Shown in pieces: positions 34,218 through 42,477 of a stretch of 43,626 nt of DNA; the stretch's first letter is position 1; each line of letters opens with the position of its first letter. This DNA comes from Bacillota bacterium. Its GTDB lineage: Bacteria; Bacillota; Clostridia; Acetivibrionales; DTU013. The notes beneath the pieces are model-generated. The model saw nothing but the letters and a program-made list of their open reading frames with translations, was not told where the DNA came from and did no database searches. Location of the stretch: contig JAEWQC010000213.1 of the NCBI GenBank assembly GCA_023399355.1, positions 1-43,626 on the forward strand, written 5' to 3'. A program made the translations under genes and the position numbers.

Positions 34218-35609
34218 TTACATAGCACCCCTCTTGGCTAAAACTGCAGGAATTGTCCTGAGTATGATCCTGATGTCCTCCAGGACCGACCATTGGTCGA
34301 TATAGCAGGTATCCAGCTTTACAACCTCGTCAAAGTCCATGATGCTGCTTCTTCCGCTTACCTGCCACAGTCCTGTCAGACCGGGCTTGATGCTGATCCT
34401 TCTATAGTGTCCGTTAAGATACTTGCTTACTTCATCCGGAGTCGGAGGTCTAGTGCCAACCAGGCTCATGTCACCCTTCAATACATTCCAGAATTGCGGC
34501 AGTTCATCAATGCTGAGTTTCCGCAGCAGCTGTCCTACCTTTGTGACCCTCGGATCCACTTCAATCTTGAACATTAAGCCGCCTTTTACCTGGTTTTGTG
34601 AAAGCAGTTCCTGCTTTTTCTCTTCCGCATCCACACTCATGGAACGGAATTTGTACAGTTCAAATATCCTGCCCTTCAATCCGACCCTTTCCTGTTTAAA
34701 AAAAACAGGCCCGGGCGAATCTATTTTGATAGCTGGGATAATGAAGATTGAAACAATCCCGGTAATAATAAGTCCAACGACTGCGCCTGCAATATCCAGC
34801 ATTCTCTTGGCAAGAAGCTGTACATTGTTCAGGTTGACGGTATGATAGGTGATCATGGGGATGGTGCCCAAGCTGTCTATATGCGTCTTTGCAACCTTCA
34901 GGTCGTACAATTCCAGCAGCAGCCTGGCCGTGATGCCCATTTCCTCGCACAGCAGTACGTATTTTTCAATCCATGAGATATATTCTTTCGGTACTGCAAA
35001 AACCACTTCATCCACTATATGTTCTTTCAATATGGCCGGCAGGTTCTCCAGGACTCCTATGCATTCATAATTCAGCTGCATGGTATCATCCAGTTTGAGA
35101 TAGCCGACGATGTTCATGGAGATCTGCGTCTTTTTCAGATAATATTCGGATTTCTCTATCAATTCCTGTGTACCGATAAAAATAACCTTATTCTCGGAAT
35201 TGATGCGGAGCTTTTTAAAAAAGTAAAGAAACAGATATCTTTCCGCCAATAAAAAGACAATTGTAAAAATGATCAAGGTGCTGTATAGACGTCTGCTGAA
35301 AAACGAATTCTTCGTCATATAAAAAAGAACAGCGACAGCCAGACCGGCTATAATTGTGGCAAATGCAACACTTCTGAAAATTCTGTCGTAATAATTAAAG
35401 GTGGTCTTGTTGTACATTCCCATAATACTCATTGAAAAAAACCAAAAAGGAATGTAAATAATCAGTACCCAGAAATAATCCTGTATTGGCTGCAGTGCTA
35501 CAAATACCATCGTTGACATATATGCCAATATAAATGCTATTATAAGGGAAACCAAGTCCAATATAAATTGCCAAACATTAGCAAATGCAAGCTTGTTGAA
35601 CTTATGCAT
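34218..35609 (-). CDS. polyprenyl-phosphate sugar-1-phosphate transferase (WbaP/CpsE-like)
   Basis: 463 residues, full length. Four N-terminal membrane helices, a Rossmann-like middle domain (KVIFIGTQELIEKSEYYL) and a C-terminal catalytic domain with SPGPVFFKQERVGLKGRIFELYKFRSM, LSIDELPQFWNVLKGDMSLVGTRPP and RISIKPGLTGLWQVSGRSS. This enzyme starts synthesis by placing the first sugar phosphate on undecaprenyl phosphate. The ATG at 35609 is used, with GAGG about 8 bases upstream; a TTG at 35648 and ATGs near 35639-35636 have no good site. It is the first gene of the control block, 35 bases before the Wzz-like gene. Confidence 0.94.
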   Translation of the reverse strand: MHKFNKLAFANVWQFILDLVSLIIAFILAYMSTMVFVALQPIQDYFWVLIIYIPFWFFSMSIMGMYNKTTFNYYDRIFRSVAFATIIAGLAVAVLFYMTKNSFFSRRLYSTLIIFTIVFLLAERYLFLYFFKKLRINSENKVIFIGTQELIEKSEYYLKKTQISMNIVGYLKLDDTMQLNYECIGVLENLPAILKEHIVDEVVFAVPKEYISWIEKYVLLCEEMGITARLLLELYDLKVAKTHIDSLGTIPMITYHTVNLNNVQLLAKRMLDIAGAVVGLIITGIVSIFIIPAIKIDSPGPVFFKQERVGLKGRIFELYKFRSMSVDAEEKKQELLSQNQVKGGLMFKIEVDPRVTKVGQLLRKLSIDELPQFWNVLKGDMSLVGTRPPTPDEVSKYLNGHYRRISIKPGLTGLWQVSGRSSIMDFDEVVKLDTCYIDQWSVLEDIRIILRTIPAVLAKRGAM

Positions 35610-35653
35610 TCGTCCGACCTCTTCTATCTCGTACATCATTAGTGACAACCTAT

Positions 35654-35682
35654 ATTATACAGCATTTCCAGCACAATTTCCA
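35654..35682 (-). promoter_or_regulatory. promoter of the priming/control block
   Basis: Minus strand: -10 TATAAT (35659-35654) with a weak -35 TGGAAA (35682-35677), spacer 17 bases, about 45 bases upstream of the sugar transferase start. The weak -35 may mean that an activator is used. Confidence 0.5.
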
Positions 35683-35799
35683 CCGAAATATGAATATTTT
35701 ATCGGATTTTAGCCTTTATTTGCAGGAATTAGGAGTAAATGTTGAAATACGTTAATATAGATCATTGTCCTTTTAATGTATATGACCGGATGGATCAGA

Positions 35800-36144
35800 T
35801 TATAATATCTTTGTTCCCATCTTCAGACCGCCAATCAAATGATAATGTAAATGCAATACCGTCTGCCCCGCATCTGCTCCGCAGTTGTTGATGAGCCGGT
35901 AGCCCCTGTCTGCGATGCCAAGCTTTGCCGCGATCTTCCGGGCTGCAAGGTGGATATCGCCCAGCACTGCTGCATTTTCAGGGGTAAGCTCGTTCACGCT
36001 GGCAATATGTTCTTTGGGAATAATGATCACGTGCACGGGAGCGACCGGATTGATATCGTTGAAAGCCAGCACCTTATCATCCTCGTAGACTATCGTCGAT
36101 GGGATCTTCCTGTCATTGATCATACAAAAAATACAGTTTTCCAT
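35800..36144 (-). CDS. hinT: HIT family protein (HinT-like)
   Basis: 114 residues. The N-terminal CIFCMINDRKIPS and AFNDINPVAPVHVIIIPKEH are family hallmarks, and the histidine triad is HLHYHLIGG at residues 98-106 with His100 the expected nucleophile. HinT-type proteins hydrolyse purine nucleoside phosphoramidates. An AGGAGG site precedes the ATG. In many Clostridia this gene lies next to rpsU and yqeY; here those are 33 kb away, past the polysaccharide locus. Confidence 0.95.
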   Translation of the reverse strand: MENCIFCMINDRKIPSTIVYEDDKVLAFNDINPVAPVHVIIIPKEHIASVNELTPENAAVLGDIHLAARKIAAKLGIADRGYRLINNCGADAGQTVLHLHYHLIGGLKMGTKIL

Positions 36145-36180
36145 GTCCTATCCTCCTGATATTTCAAAGTAAAATTTAAA

Positions 36181-36237
36181 GAGGGGACGTTTTTTGCTTT
36201 GAATTCTCTAAAAACTCAAAGCAAGATCCATCCCCTC
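36181..36237 (-). terminator. stem-loop after alaS
   Basis: A two-part hairpin: outer 7-bp stem (36181-36187 with 36231-36237) and inner 9-bp stem (36194-36202 with 36216-36224), 13 bases after the alaS stop. The run following it on the minus strand is TTTAAATTTT, imperfect but T-rich. It probably terminates the alaS transcript before hinT. Confidence 0.6.
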
Positions 36238-36249
36238 ATTGAATTTCTA

Positions 36250-38910
36250 TTATTTCACTTGTTCTTTTATTGCATTCATTGCACATTTCAGTGCTTCATC
36301 GATCTTTGCCAGATCCTTGCCGCCGGCCTGGGCCATATCGGGGCGGCCGCCGCCTCCCCCGCCTGCAGCTTTGGCAGCTTCCCGGATGATATTTCCGCAG
36401 TGCGCGCCCCGTTCAACAGCTTCCTTCGAAGCCATTGCAACAAAGCTGACTTTCCCGCCGAATCCTGATGCAAGCACGATAACACCCTTACCGGTTTTGT
36501 TGCGTAAAGTCTCGCAGGTATTGCGCAAAGCATCCATGTCAAGCTGGTCAAAACGCGCCGTTACCGCCTGAATGCCATTGATATCAACAGCTTTGGAAAG
36601 TACTTCCTCAAAGGACCCGCTTACCAGCTTGTCTTTCAACTGTTCGATTTCCTTCAAGGCAGCTTTGAGGTCCGAGCTCAGCGTCTCCACCTTTTTCAGG
36701 CTGTCCTGGGGCGAAACCCTGAGCGCGCCGGCTACCGTGTTCAGTTGTTCTTCCTTATCAGCATAGTACTCCAGCGCGCCGCTGCCCGTCAGTGCTTCTA
36801 TTCTCCTGACGCCGGCGGCTACGCCGCTCTCGCCGAGAACCTTCACCAGACCTGCCTGGGCCGTAGAGTCCAGGTGTGTGCCGCCGCAAAGCTCTATGCT
36901 GTAGCCGCCGGCTCTGACCACCCTGACAATATTCCCGTACTTTTCTCCAAACAAAGCCATCGCGCCAAGACTCTTTGCTTCATTTACCGGCATCTCTCGT
37001 ACATCAACCGGTAGATTCTCAAGAATCTTTGCATTGACTTCCTTTTCGACCCTCTTTAGTTCTTCCCTGGTCATGGCGGAGAAATGATGGAAGTCGAACC
37101 TTAATCTTTCCGGGCCTACAAGGGAACCCGCCTGTGTAACATGATCCCCAAGGACATTGCGCAGGGCCTTTTGAAGCAGATGGGTCGTCGTGTGGTTTCG
37201 TTCTGTCGCCATTCTTCTTTCAATATCAATAGTGGCAAGTACCGTCGACCCCTTCTCGACGATCCCCTCCTCTACCACACCGAAATGAAGGTATAGGCCC
37301 TCTGCAGTCTTTCTGCAGTCGTTTATCTTCACAGAGCCGTTCTTTGTCCTGATCACGCCGGTGTCGGCCACCTGCCCGCCGCTTTCAGCATAGAACGGCG
37401 TTTTGTCAAGTATTACCGTGATTTCGTCTCCCATTTGCGCATTGTCAACCTGAGTGCCTTCAGATAGGATATATAATACTTTAGACTCGTTCTCAAATTT
37501 TTCATAACCGGTAAATACGGTTTTCAGACTCTTGTCCAAGCCGGCTGCGAGATCCTGGCTCCAGGCGGAAGTCTCCCTGCTCTTGAGCGCTTCGCGTGCT
37601 TTTTTCTTCTGCTCGCTCATCTCCGTCTTAAAGCCTTCTTCGTCAATGGAAAGCCCGACTTCCTCCGCTATTTCACGCGTCAGATCCAACGGGAAGCCAT
37701 ATGTATCATGCAGTTTGAATATCATACTGCCCGGCAGAACCGTGCCATTGGCGGTTTTTATCCCGGAGATGAAATCGTTGAGGATTGAAAGGCCCTGATC
37801 AATAGTTGCCGCAAAACGTTCTTCCTCTATTTTTATTACCTTGCAGATGTAGTCAGCCTTCTCCTGGAGTTCCGGGTAGGCGTCTTTGGATTCATTGATC
37901 ACCACCTGGGCAACATCAAAAAGGAATGCCCCTTCAATGCCTATCAGCCTTCCATGGCGCGCAGCCCTCCTCAGCAGCCTCCTGAGTACGTAGCCCCTGC
38001 CTTCGTTGGACGGAAGGATGCCGTCGGAAACCATCATTACCGTGCTCCTGATATGATCCGTAATCACGCGGATGGAGATGTCGGTTTTTATAGCCTTTTC
38101 ATCCGCATCACCGGGTTTTGCATAATGGACCCCGGCTTTGTTGCATACGTAATTCAATATGTTTCTGATCGTATCAACCTCGAACAGGTTGTTGACATCC
38201 TGCATGATACAGGCCAGACGTTCAAGCCCCATTCCCGTGTCGATATTTTTTTTCTGAAGCTTGGTATAATTGCCGGCTTCATCTCTGTTGAATTGTGTAA
38301 ATACAAGGTTCCAGAACTCTATATACCTGTCACAGTCACAGCCGACCTTGCAGTCCGGCTGCCCGCAGCTCTTCTCCTCACCCCGGTCGAAGTAAATCTC
38401 CGAGCAAGGGCCGCAAGGGCCTGTACCATGCTCCCAGAAGTTATCCTTCTTCCCCATTCTGACAATGCGGTCCGCGGGCAGGCCAACCTCCTTCTGCCAG
38501 ATATCGAACGCTTCATCATCCTCCAGATAAACCGTCACATAAAGCTTGTCGACGGGGATCTTCAGATCCTCCGTCACAAACTCCCATGCCCACGGAATCG
38601 CTTCATTTTTAAAGTAATCTCCAAAGGAGAAATTACCGAGCATCTCAAAGTACGTGCCATGCCTTGCCGTCTTTCCCACATTCTCAATATCAGGCGTCCT
38701 GATGCATTTCTGGCAAGTCGTGACCCTCTTGTGCGGCGGCTCTTCAGCCCCGGTGAAATAAGGTTTCAGCGGGGTCATGCCTGCATTGATCAGCAGGATG
38801 CTTGGGTCGTTGCGCGGCACCAGCGAAAAGCTGGGCAACCTTAAATGATCCTTGCCCTCGAAAAATTTCAGATAACGTTCTCTTATCTCATTAAGTCCAA
38901 GCTTGTCCAT
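36250..38910 (-). CDS. alaS: alanine--tRNA ligase
   Basis: 886 residues, full length. The class II aminoacylation domain begins near residue 3 with IRERYLKFFEGKDHLRLPS and contains NDPSILLINAGMTPLKPYF; the editing domain has the zinc-binding HTTTHLLQKAL near 570 and CGGTHLDST near 668; the C-terminal DHHA1 domain ends with a glycine-rich GGGGGGRPDMAQAGG. An AGAGG site lies 7 bases before the ATG. It has its own promoter and no T-box leader. Confidence 0.97.
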   Translation of the reverse strand: MDKLGLNEIRERYLKFFEGKDHLRLPSFSLVPRNDPSILLINAGMTPLKPYFTGAEEPPHKRVTTCQKCIRTPDIENVGKTARHGTYFEMLGNFSFGDYFKNEAIPWAWEFVTEDLKIPVDKLYVTVYLEDDEAFDIWQKEVGLPADRIVRMGKKDNFWEHGTGPCGPCSEIYFDRGEEKSCGQPDCKVGCDCDRYIEFWNLVFTQFNRDEAGNYTKLQKKNIDTGMGLERLACIMQDVNNLFEVDTIRNILNYVCNKAGVHYAKPGDADEKAIKTDISIRVITDHIRSTVMMVSDGILPSNEGRGYVLRRLLRRAARHGRLIGIEGAFLFDVAQVVINESKDAYPELQEKADYICKVIKIEEERFAATIDQGLSILNDFISGIKTANGTVLPGSMIFKLHDTYGFPLDLTREIAEEVGLSIDEEGFKTEMSEQKKKAREALKSRETSAWSQDLAAGLDKSLKTVFTGYEKFENESKVLYILSEGTQVDNAQMGDEITVILDKTPFYAESGGQVADTGVIRTKNGSVKINDCRKTAEGLYLHFGVVEEGIVEKGSTVLATIDIERRMATERNHTTTHLLQKALRNVLGDHVTQAGSLVGPERLRFDFHHFSAMTREELKRVEKEVNAKILENLPVDVREMPVNEAKSLGAMALFGEKYGNIVRVVRAGGYSIELCGGTHLDSTAQAGLVKVLGESGVAAGVRRIEALTGSGALEYYADKEEQLNTVAGALRVSPQDSLKKVETLSSDLKAALKEIEQLKDKLVSGSFEEVLSKAVDINGIQAVTARFDQLDMDALRNTCETLRNKTGKGVIVLASGFGGKVSFVAMASKEAVERGAHCGNIIREAAKAAGGGGGGRPDMAQAGGKDLAKIDEALKCAMNAIKEQVK

Positions 38911-38960
38911 AATTTATCCTCTAATTATTATACGTAATAATATAATTTAACACATATTTT

Positions 38961-38989
38961 ATCATAAATAAAGAGAAATCATGTGTCAA
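38961..38989 (-). promoter_or_regulatory. sigma-A promoter of alaS
   Basis: Minus strand: consensus -35 TTGACA (38989-38984), 17-base spacer, -10 TATGAT (38966-38961). The leader is only about 45 bases, too short for a T-box. Confidence 0.8.
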
Positions 38990-39436
38990 GAAATTTGAAT
39001 GAAAATAAGTTTATTTCTGGTTCGCTGAACTAATGGAAATTAATTGAGTTGATAGAACCAGTATTTCATAAGCATCATACTTTATAAACATAAATTTAAT
39101 AATCTTTGGCACTAGAATATGTGATATATCAAGCCACTTTCAACTCTTTAGGATATCATCTTAGCTGCCTGTATTAGATTATGTGTTAGAATGCCTAAAC
39201 TGTCCACATTTGCGTTTACCGGTATCCACACAGCATACTGCAGTTTATGAAAAATTGATACTTAAAGCATCTGATACGTGTTTCGATACCTTGTCCCCAT
39301 CCTCCTACTACAAACTCACATTATTCAATATATCCAAGTATCATTTATCTGTTGAAACTAGATAGAATATACTCTGATATGAATATTTCCAACAAATTTA
39401 CCGTAGTCGAACTATATATTTCCAATATAATATGTA
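38990..39436. other. AT-rich noncoding stretch between alaS and the methyltransferase
   Basis: About 450 bases with no gene that I can support. It holds one inverted repeat (39017-39061) and a 60-codon frame at 39183-39365 without a ribosome site or recognisable product. It may be the remains of inserted DNA. Confidence 0.5.
39017..39061. repeat. inverted repeat of unknown role
   Basis: CTGGTTC at 39017-39023 pairs with GAACCAG at 39055-39061, with a possible inner AACT/AGTT pair. No T run follows on either strand, so it is not an obvious terminator. Confidence 0.4.
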
Positions 39437-39465
39437 TTGTAAAAGTTATACAATAGTGATAATAT
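39437..39465 (+). promoter_or_regulatory. promoter of the methyltransferase gene
   Basis: TTGTAA (39437-39442), 17-base spacer, TAATAT (39460-39465), 21 bases before the ATG. Confidence 0.5.
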
Positions 39466-39486
39466 AATGCCTATGGAGGATATTAT

Positions 39487-40545
39487 ATGAATAATTGGAA
39501 TATGTACATTAATCAGATGATTTGTATCAAATGTAATAACAATTTACAAAGCACTTTAACTTTAAATTCCAAATGTAAAACTTATGATAATTCAAATATT
39601 ACAGGCGAACTTATTTGTAAAAATTGCGGAGCAAAATATCCACTTTATCAAGATATTCCTATTGTTTTCAAAGATGATGAAATTACTCAAACCTTGTTAG
39701 ATAAAAATAAATGCAAAGAACTATCTCTATCTGCAAGTCAAAAAATGAAATTAGCATCACAAGTAGCAAGTGACCAACTTGATAAATTTAAAGGCACAAA
39801 TGAATTTCAAGATGCGTTAAGTTGGGAATTACTATTTTGGGATAAATGGCAAACCAATGGTAAAGAAAATATTGAAAAAATATTACTTGAAGATGAAGAA
39901 GGTGGTGGTAGACTTCGTTTTTTTGATAATATCAAAAAAAATTGTAACCTAAAAAACAAAATACTTTTAAATATTGGTGCAGGTAAAGACAGATTGTTAG
40001 AAAAATTTATTAATGAAGGTTGTTTTGTAATTGAGCAAGACATTATTTTAGAATCCCTGTTACAATTAAAATTGAGAGGTGCAAATTTTTGCATATGTTG
40101 TGATGCAAGAGATATACCTCTAAAAAATAATTTTGTAAATATATCTACAAGTTTTGAAGTTTTACATCATGTTTATCCGATAAACAGACCAATAAGTGAA
40201 TTAACAAGAATTACTAAGGAAAATATTTTTTTTATTGAACCAAATAAATTTGCTTTAACTCGTTTTGCGCTTTTATTTCCACCATTTGTAAAAAATAAAT
40301 TCAAAAGGATATTTTCAAACGACTATGCACATAGTCCATATGAATATAGCATTAATCCTTTAAAGTTTAAAAAAGAAATAAAATTATGTCATGGTAATAT
40401 AATTGATTTTTCCTACCCCAAATCTACTTGGATTGGAAAAAATTCCACAGGAATCAAACTATTATTAAGAAAATTGAATCTTTTTATATTAAAAATATTA
40501 CCTATATGCTCAGCTCATTATTATGCAAATGTTAAACTAGACTAA
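39487..40545 (+). CDS. class I SAM-dependent methyltransferase with N-terminal zinc-ribbon-like domain
   Basis: 352 residues. The first ~60 residues have two cysteine pairs (CIKC near 13-16 and CKNC near 45-48) and a PLYQDIPIVF end, like a Trm112-type ribbon. The methyltransferase core has ILLNIGAGKDRLLEKFINEG near 160-179, an acidic EQD after strand 2, CCDARDIPLKNN and STSFEVLHHV near 219-228. Its substrate is unknown. The gene is strikingly A-rich in codon use (many AAA, AAT, ATT) compared with alaS, is alone on the plus strand with its own promoter, and is flanked by noncoding DNA and short repeats, suggesting acquisition by transfer. Confidence 0.8.
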   Translation: MNNWNMYINQMICIKCNNNLQSTLTLNSKCKTYDNSNITGELICKNCGAKYPLYQDIPIVFKDDEITQTLLDKNKCKELSLSASQKMKLASQVASDQLDKFKGTNEFQDALSWELLFWDKWQTNGKENIEKILLEDEEGGGRLRFFDNIKKNCNLKNKILLNIGAGKDRLLEKFINEGCFVIEQDIILESLLQLKLRGANFCICCDARDIPLKNNFVNISTSFEVLHHVYPINRPISELTRITKENIFFIEPNKFALTRFALLFPPFVKNKFKRIFSNDYAHSPYEYSINPLKFKKEIKLCHGNIIDFSYPKSTWIGKNSTGIKLLLRKLNLFILKILPICSAHYYANVKLD

Positions 40546-40577
40546 CTAGTGAATGAATAAAATTACTTGACTTGTTG

Positions 40578-40619
40578 TTAGCTGAATGTTAGCTGAATGT
40601 TAGCTGAATGTTAGCTGAA
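40578..40619 (+). repeat. tandem 11-bp repeats after the methyltransferase gene
   Basis: The unit TTAGCTGAATG occurs three times in full, and a fourth copy (TTAGCTGAA) is partial. It starts 33 bases after the methyltransferase stop. It is probably a slippage product; no role is evident. Confidence 0.8.
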
Positions 40620-40731
40620 CAATAATTAATTGTTGCTTGTATAGCTATACTATCATCTCTAGTCCCCTCCCAACTACTCTGAATTGTTTAGCATTTTGAC
40701 AAACCTTATCTGCCAAATGACTAATTACTTA

Positions 40732-42282
40732 TTACTTATATAAGCCTCCTGGCACTGTTTGATTTATTTTCAGGTTGGTTACATTAACCATATCCCATAG
40801 TTTATTAGATCCTGCACCTTTTGCAACTCCATCTTTTAGACCGTTGACTACATATGGATTTCTCCCCGTGAATTTTATAAAATTATTTTTGCAGACAGTA
40901 GAATCAACATAAGCATATGTATTATCTTTTAGGTTATAGTATGCTCCGAGTATAATGTTAGTCTTGTCCGCACTTAATTGTTTACTAAAAGCAGGGTTTC
41001 TGAAATAGTCCAATAGTTCGATCTCATTATTTGCTCCACTGACAAGAATAGTATGATAAATGTATTCCAAATGATCCTGGCGCGCTATATTGCCTTTTAT
41101 AAGATTGGAGTCTCCCGATATATCCATGGTAAATGCGTTGATTTGTATAGTTGCATCAAGTGCTGCGGTTTGTGTATTATATGCTTTTATTCCCAGTCCC
41201 CCTTTTGCAAGCATATTGCTAAAAATATTATCAATAATGGTACAATTATCACCTTGACATAAGATACCCAGTTGCAGACTTAAGCTGATACTATCATCAA
41301 TCTCTCCAAAAAAATTATTATCATGGACATTTACATCTGAACACAATTTTTTAATAACAAGTCCTCGATAAGCATTAATATCATTATCTACAACAGTAAT
41401 TCTTTTTCCTTTTATGAGATAAATACCTGTAGCGCATTTGCGGATGACGTTATTTTCAATAAATATATTTTTATATACATCGGTGGTTTTAATATCATCC
41501 CGCCCAATTAATATTCCATTTCCACTCAATTTATTCTGGATCAGGTTGCCTCTGATATGTATATTATCAGCGACAGCACTTCCGGCATCCAGATATATGG
41601 ATATTGGTTCAGAATAATCATGACTATCGAATACACAATTTTCAATATAAAAATTTTTACAAGTGTTCGATTGTGTCTCTATCCCGCAGTCAGTTTGCAA
41701 AAACTTACAATTGGTAATATACGCCGTATCCACATTATAAAAATGTAACGCTACGTGAATATTATTCTGGAAGATTACATTGTCTATTGTAATGTTATTT
41801 GCATTCCACAATTCCATAAGCCGGATTCCATTTTCTGTACCAATATCAGTGTCTCTTACCAGTACCGACGAGTTACCATCCAGAACTAAATTGGTTATTC
41901 GTACATTGCTTATACCCGCAGTATTCCCTTGAAATAAATAACCCAACTTCCCATTTACCCATTTTTGATTAGTTGTTTTTATTGTGGCACCGTTACTGTC
42001 AATTGTTAGATTACTTTTTAATAAAAGATTTCTTCCACGATAAACAACATCATTGGGAAACCAAAGAATTTTATTGTTTGCAGAGCAATAATCGATGCCC
42101 TTTTGTATTGTTACACTATCATCAGATGTACCTGTCGGTCCGAAAAGCTTTACGCTTATGTATGGACTATCCGTTTTATTTGCAGTATCCTGGATGCCCG
42201 GATCATTAATCTTGTCAAGTGCTAATGAAGTAGACGCAAATATAAGTATGAATAACAATACTGCTATAATAAACTTTCTCAT
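40732..42282 (-). CDS. secreted right-handed beta-helix protein (pectate-lyase-like fold)
   Basis: 516 residues. Residues 1-22 form a signal peptide (RKFIIAVLLFILIFASTSLAL). The start of the mature protein (VKLFGPTGTSDDSVTIQKGIDYC) matches the N-cap of pectate-lyase superfamily proteins, and residues about 90-400 contain repeated Asn-rich beta-helix coils (ITNLVLDGN, ITIDNVIFQNN, AYITNCKF, FYIENCVF, IFIENNVI and similar). No catalytic residues can be assigned, so glycan binding or cleavage is only suggested. The ATG at 42282 has GGAGG 6 bases upstream; a TTG four codons earlier overlaps that site. Confidence 0.85.
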   Translation of the reverse strand: MRKFIIAVLLFILIFASTSLALDKINDPGIQDTANKTDSPYISVKLFGPTGTSDDSVTIQKGIDYCSANNKILWFPNDVVYRGRNLLLKSNLTIDSNGATIKTTNQKWVNGKLGYLFQGNTAGISNVRITNLVLDGNSSVLVRDTDIGTENGIRLMELWNANNITIDNVIFQNNIHVALHFYNVDTAYITNCKFLQTDCGIETQSNTCKNFYIENCVFDSHDYSEPISIYLDAGSAVADNIHIRGNLIQNKLSGNGILIGRDDIKTTDVYKNIFIENNVIRKCATGIYLIKGKRITVVDNDINAYRGLVIKKLCSDVNVHDNNFFGEIDDSISLSLQLGILCQGDNCTIIDNIFSNMLAKGGLGIKAYNTQTAALDATIQINAFTMDISGDSNLIKGNIARQDHLEYIYHTILVSGANNEIELLDYFRNPAFSKQLSADKTNIILGAYYNLKDNTYAYVDSTVCKNNFIKFTGRNPYVVNGLKDGVAKGAGSNKLWDMVNVTNLKINQTVPGGLYK

Positions 42283-42392
42283 AATTTCCTCCAATAAAAC
42301 CTATGAAAACGTGATTGCCTAAAAAAGCTGATTTCAATATTTTCTACCCTCAATGGTCCATTATTCTCCATAAAGTATTAAAAACCCTTTAA

Positions 42393-42421
42393 ACAATACA
42401 AGCTTCTCATAAAATTCTCAA
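42393..42421 (-). promoter_or_regulatory. promoter of the beta-helix gene
   Basis: Minus strand: TTGAGA (42421-42416), 17-base spacer, TATTGT (42398-42393). The leader to the start codon is about 105 bases. No clear terminator for the upstream permease gene is seen between 42422 and 42477. Confidence 0.5.
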
Positions 42422-42477
42422 GAACTGTTGAAAAAAATGTATATTCAACACTATTGTGATGCATCCCCTTATCCCCT

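Noticed and set aside
38911..39060. A T-box leader for alaS
   Set aside because: The promoter at 38961-38989 leaves a leader of only about 45 bases, and no T-box consensus or specifier stem is present.
39183..39365. A 60-codon plus-strand frame as a gene
   Set aside because: No ribosome site, no recognisable product and a low-complexity AT-rich setting; at best a remnant.
40578..40619. A CRISPR array or plasmid iterons
   Set aside because: The 11-bp units have no spacers and no replication gene is nearby.
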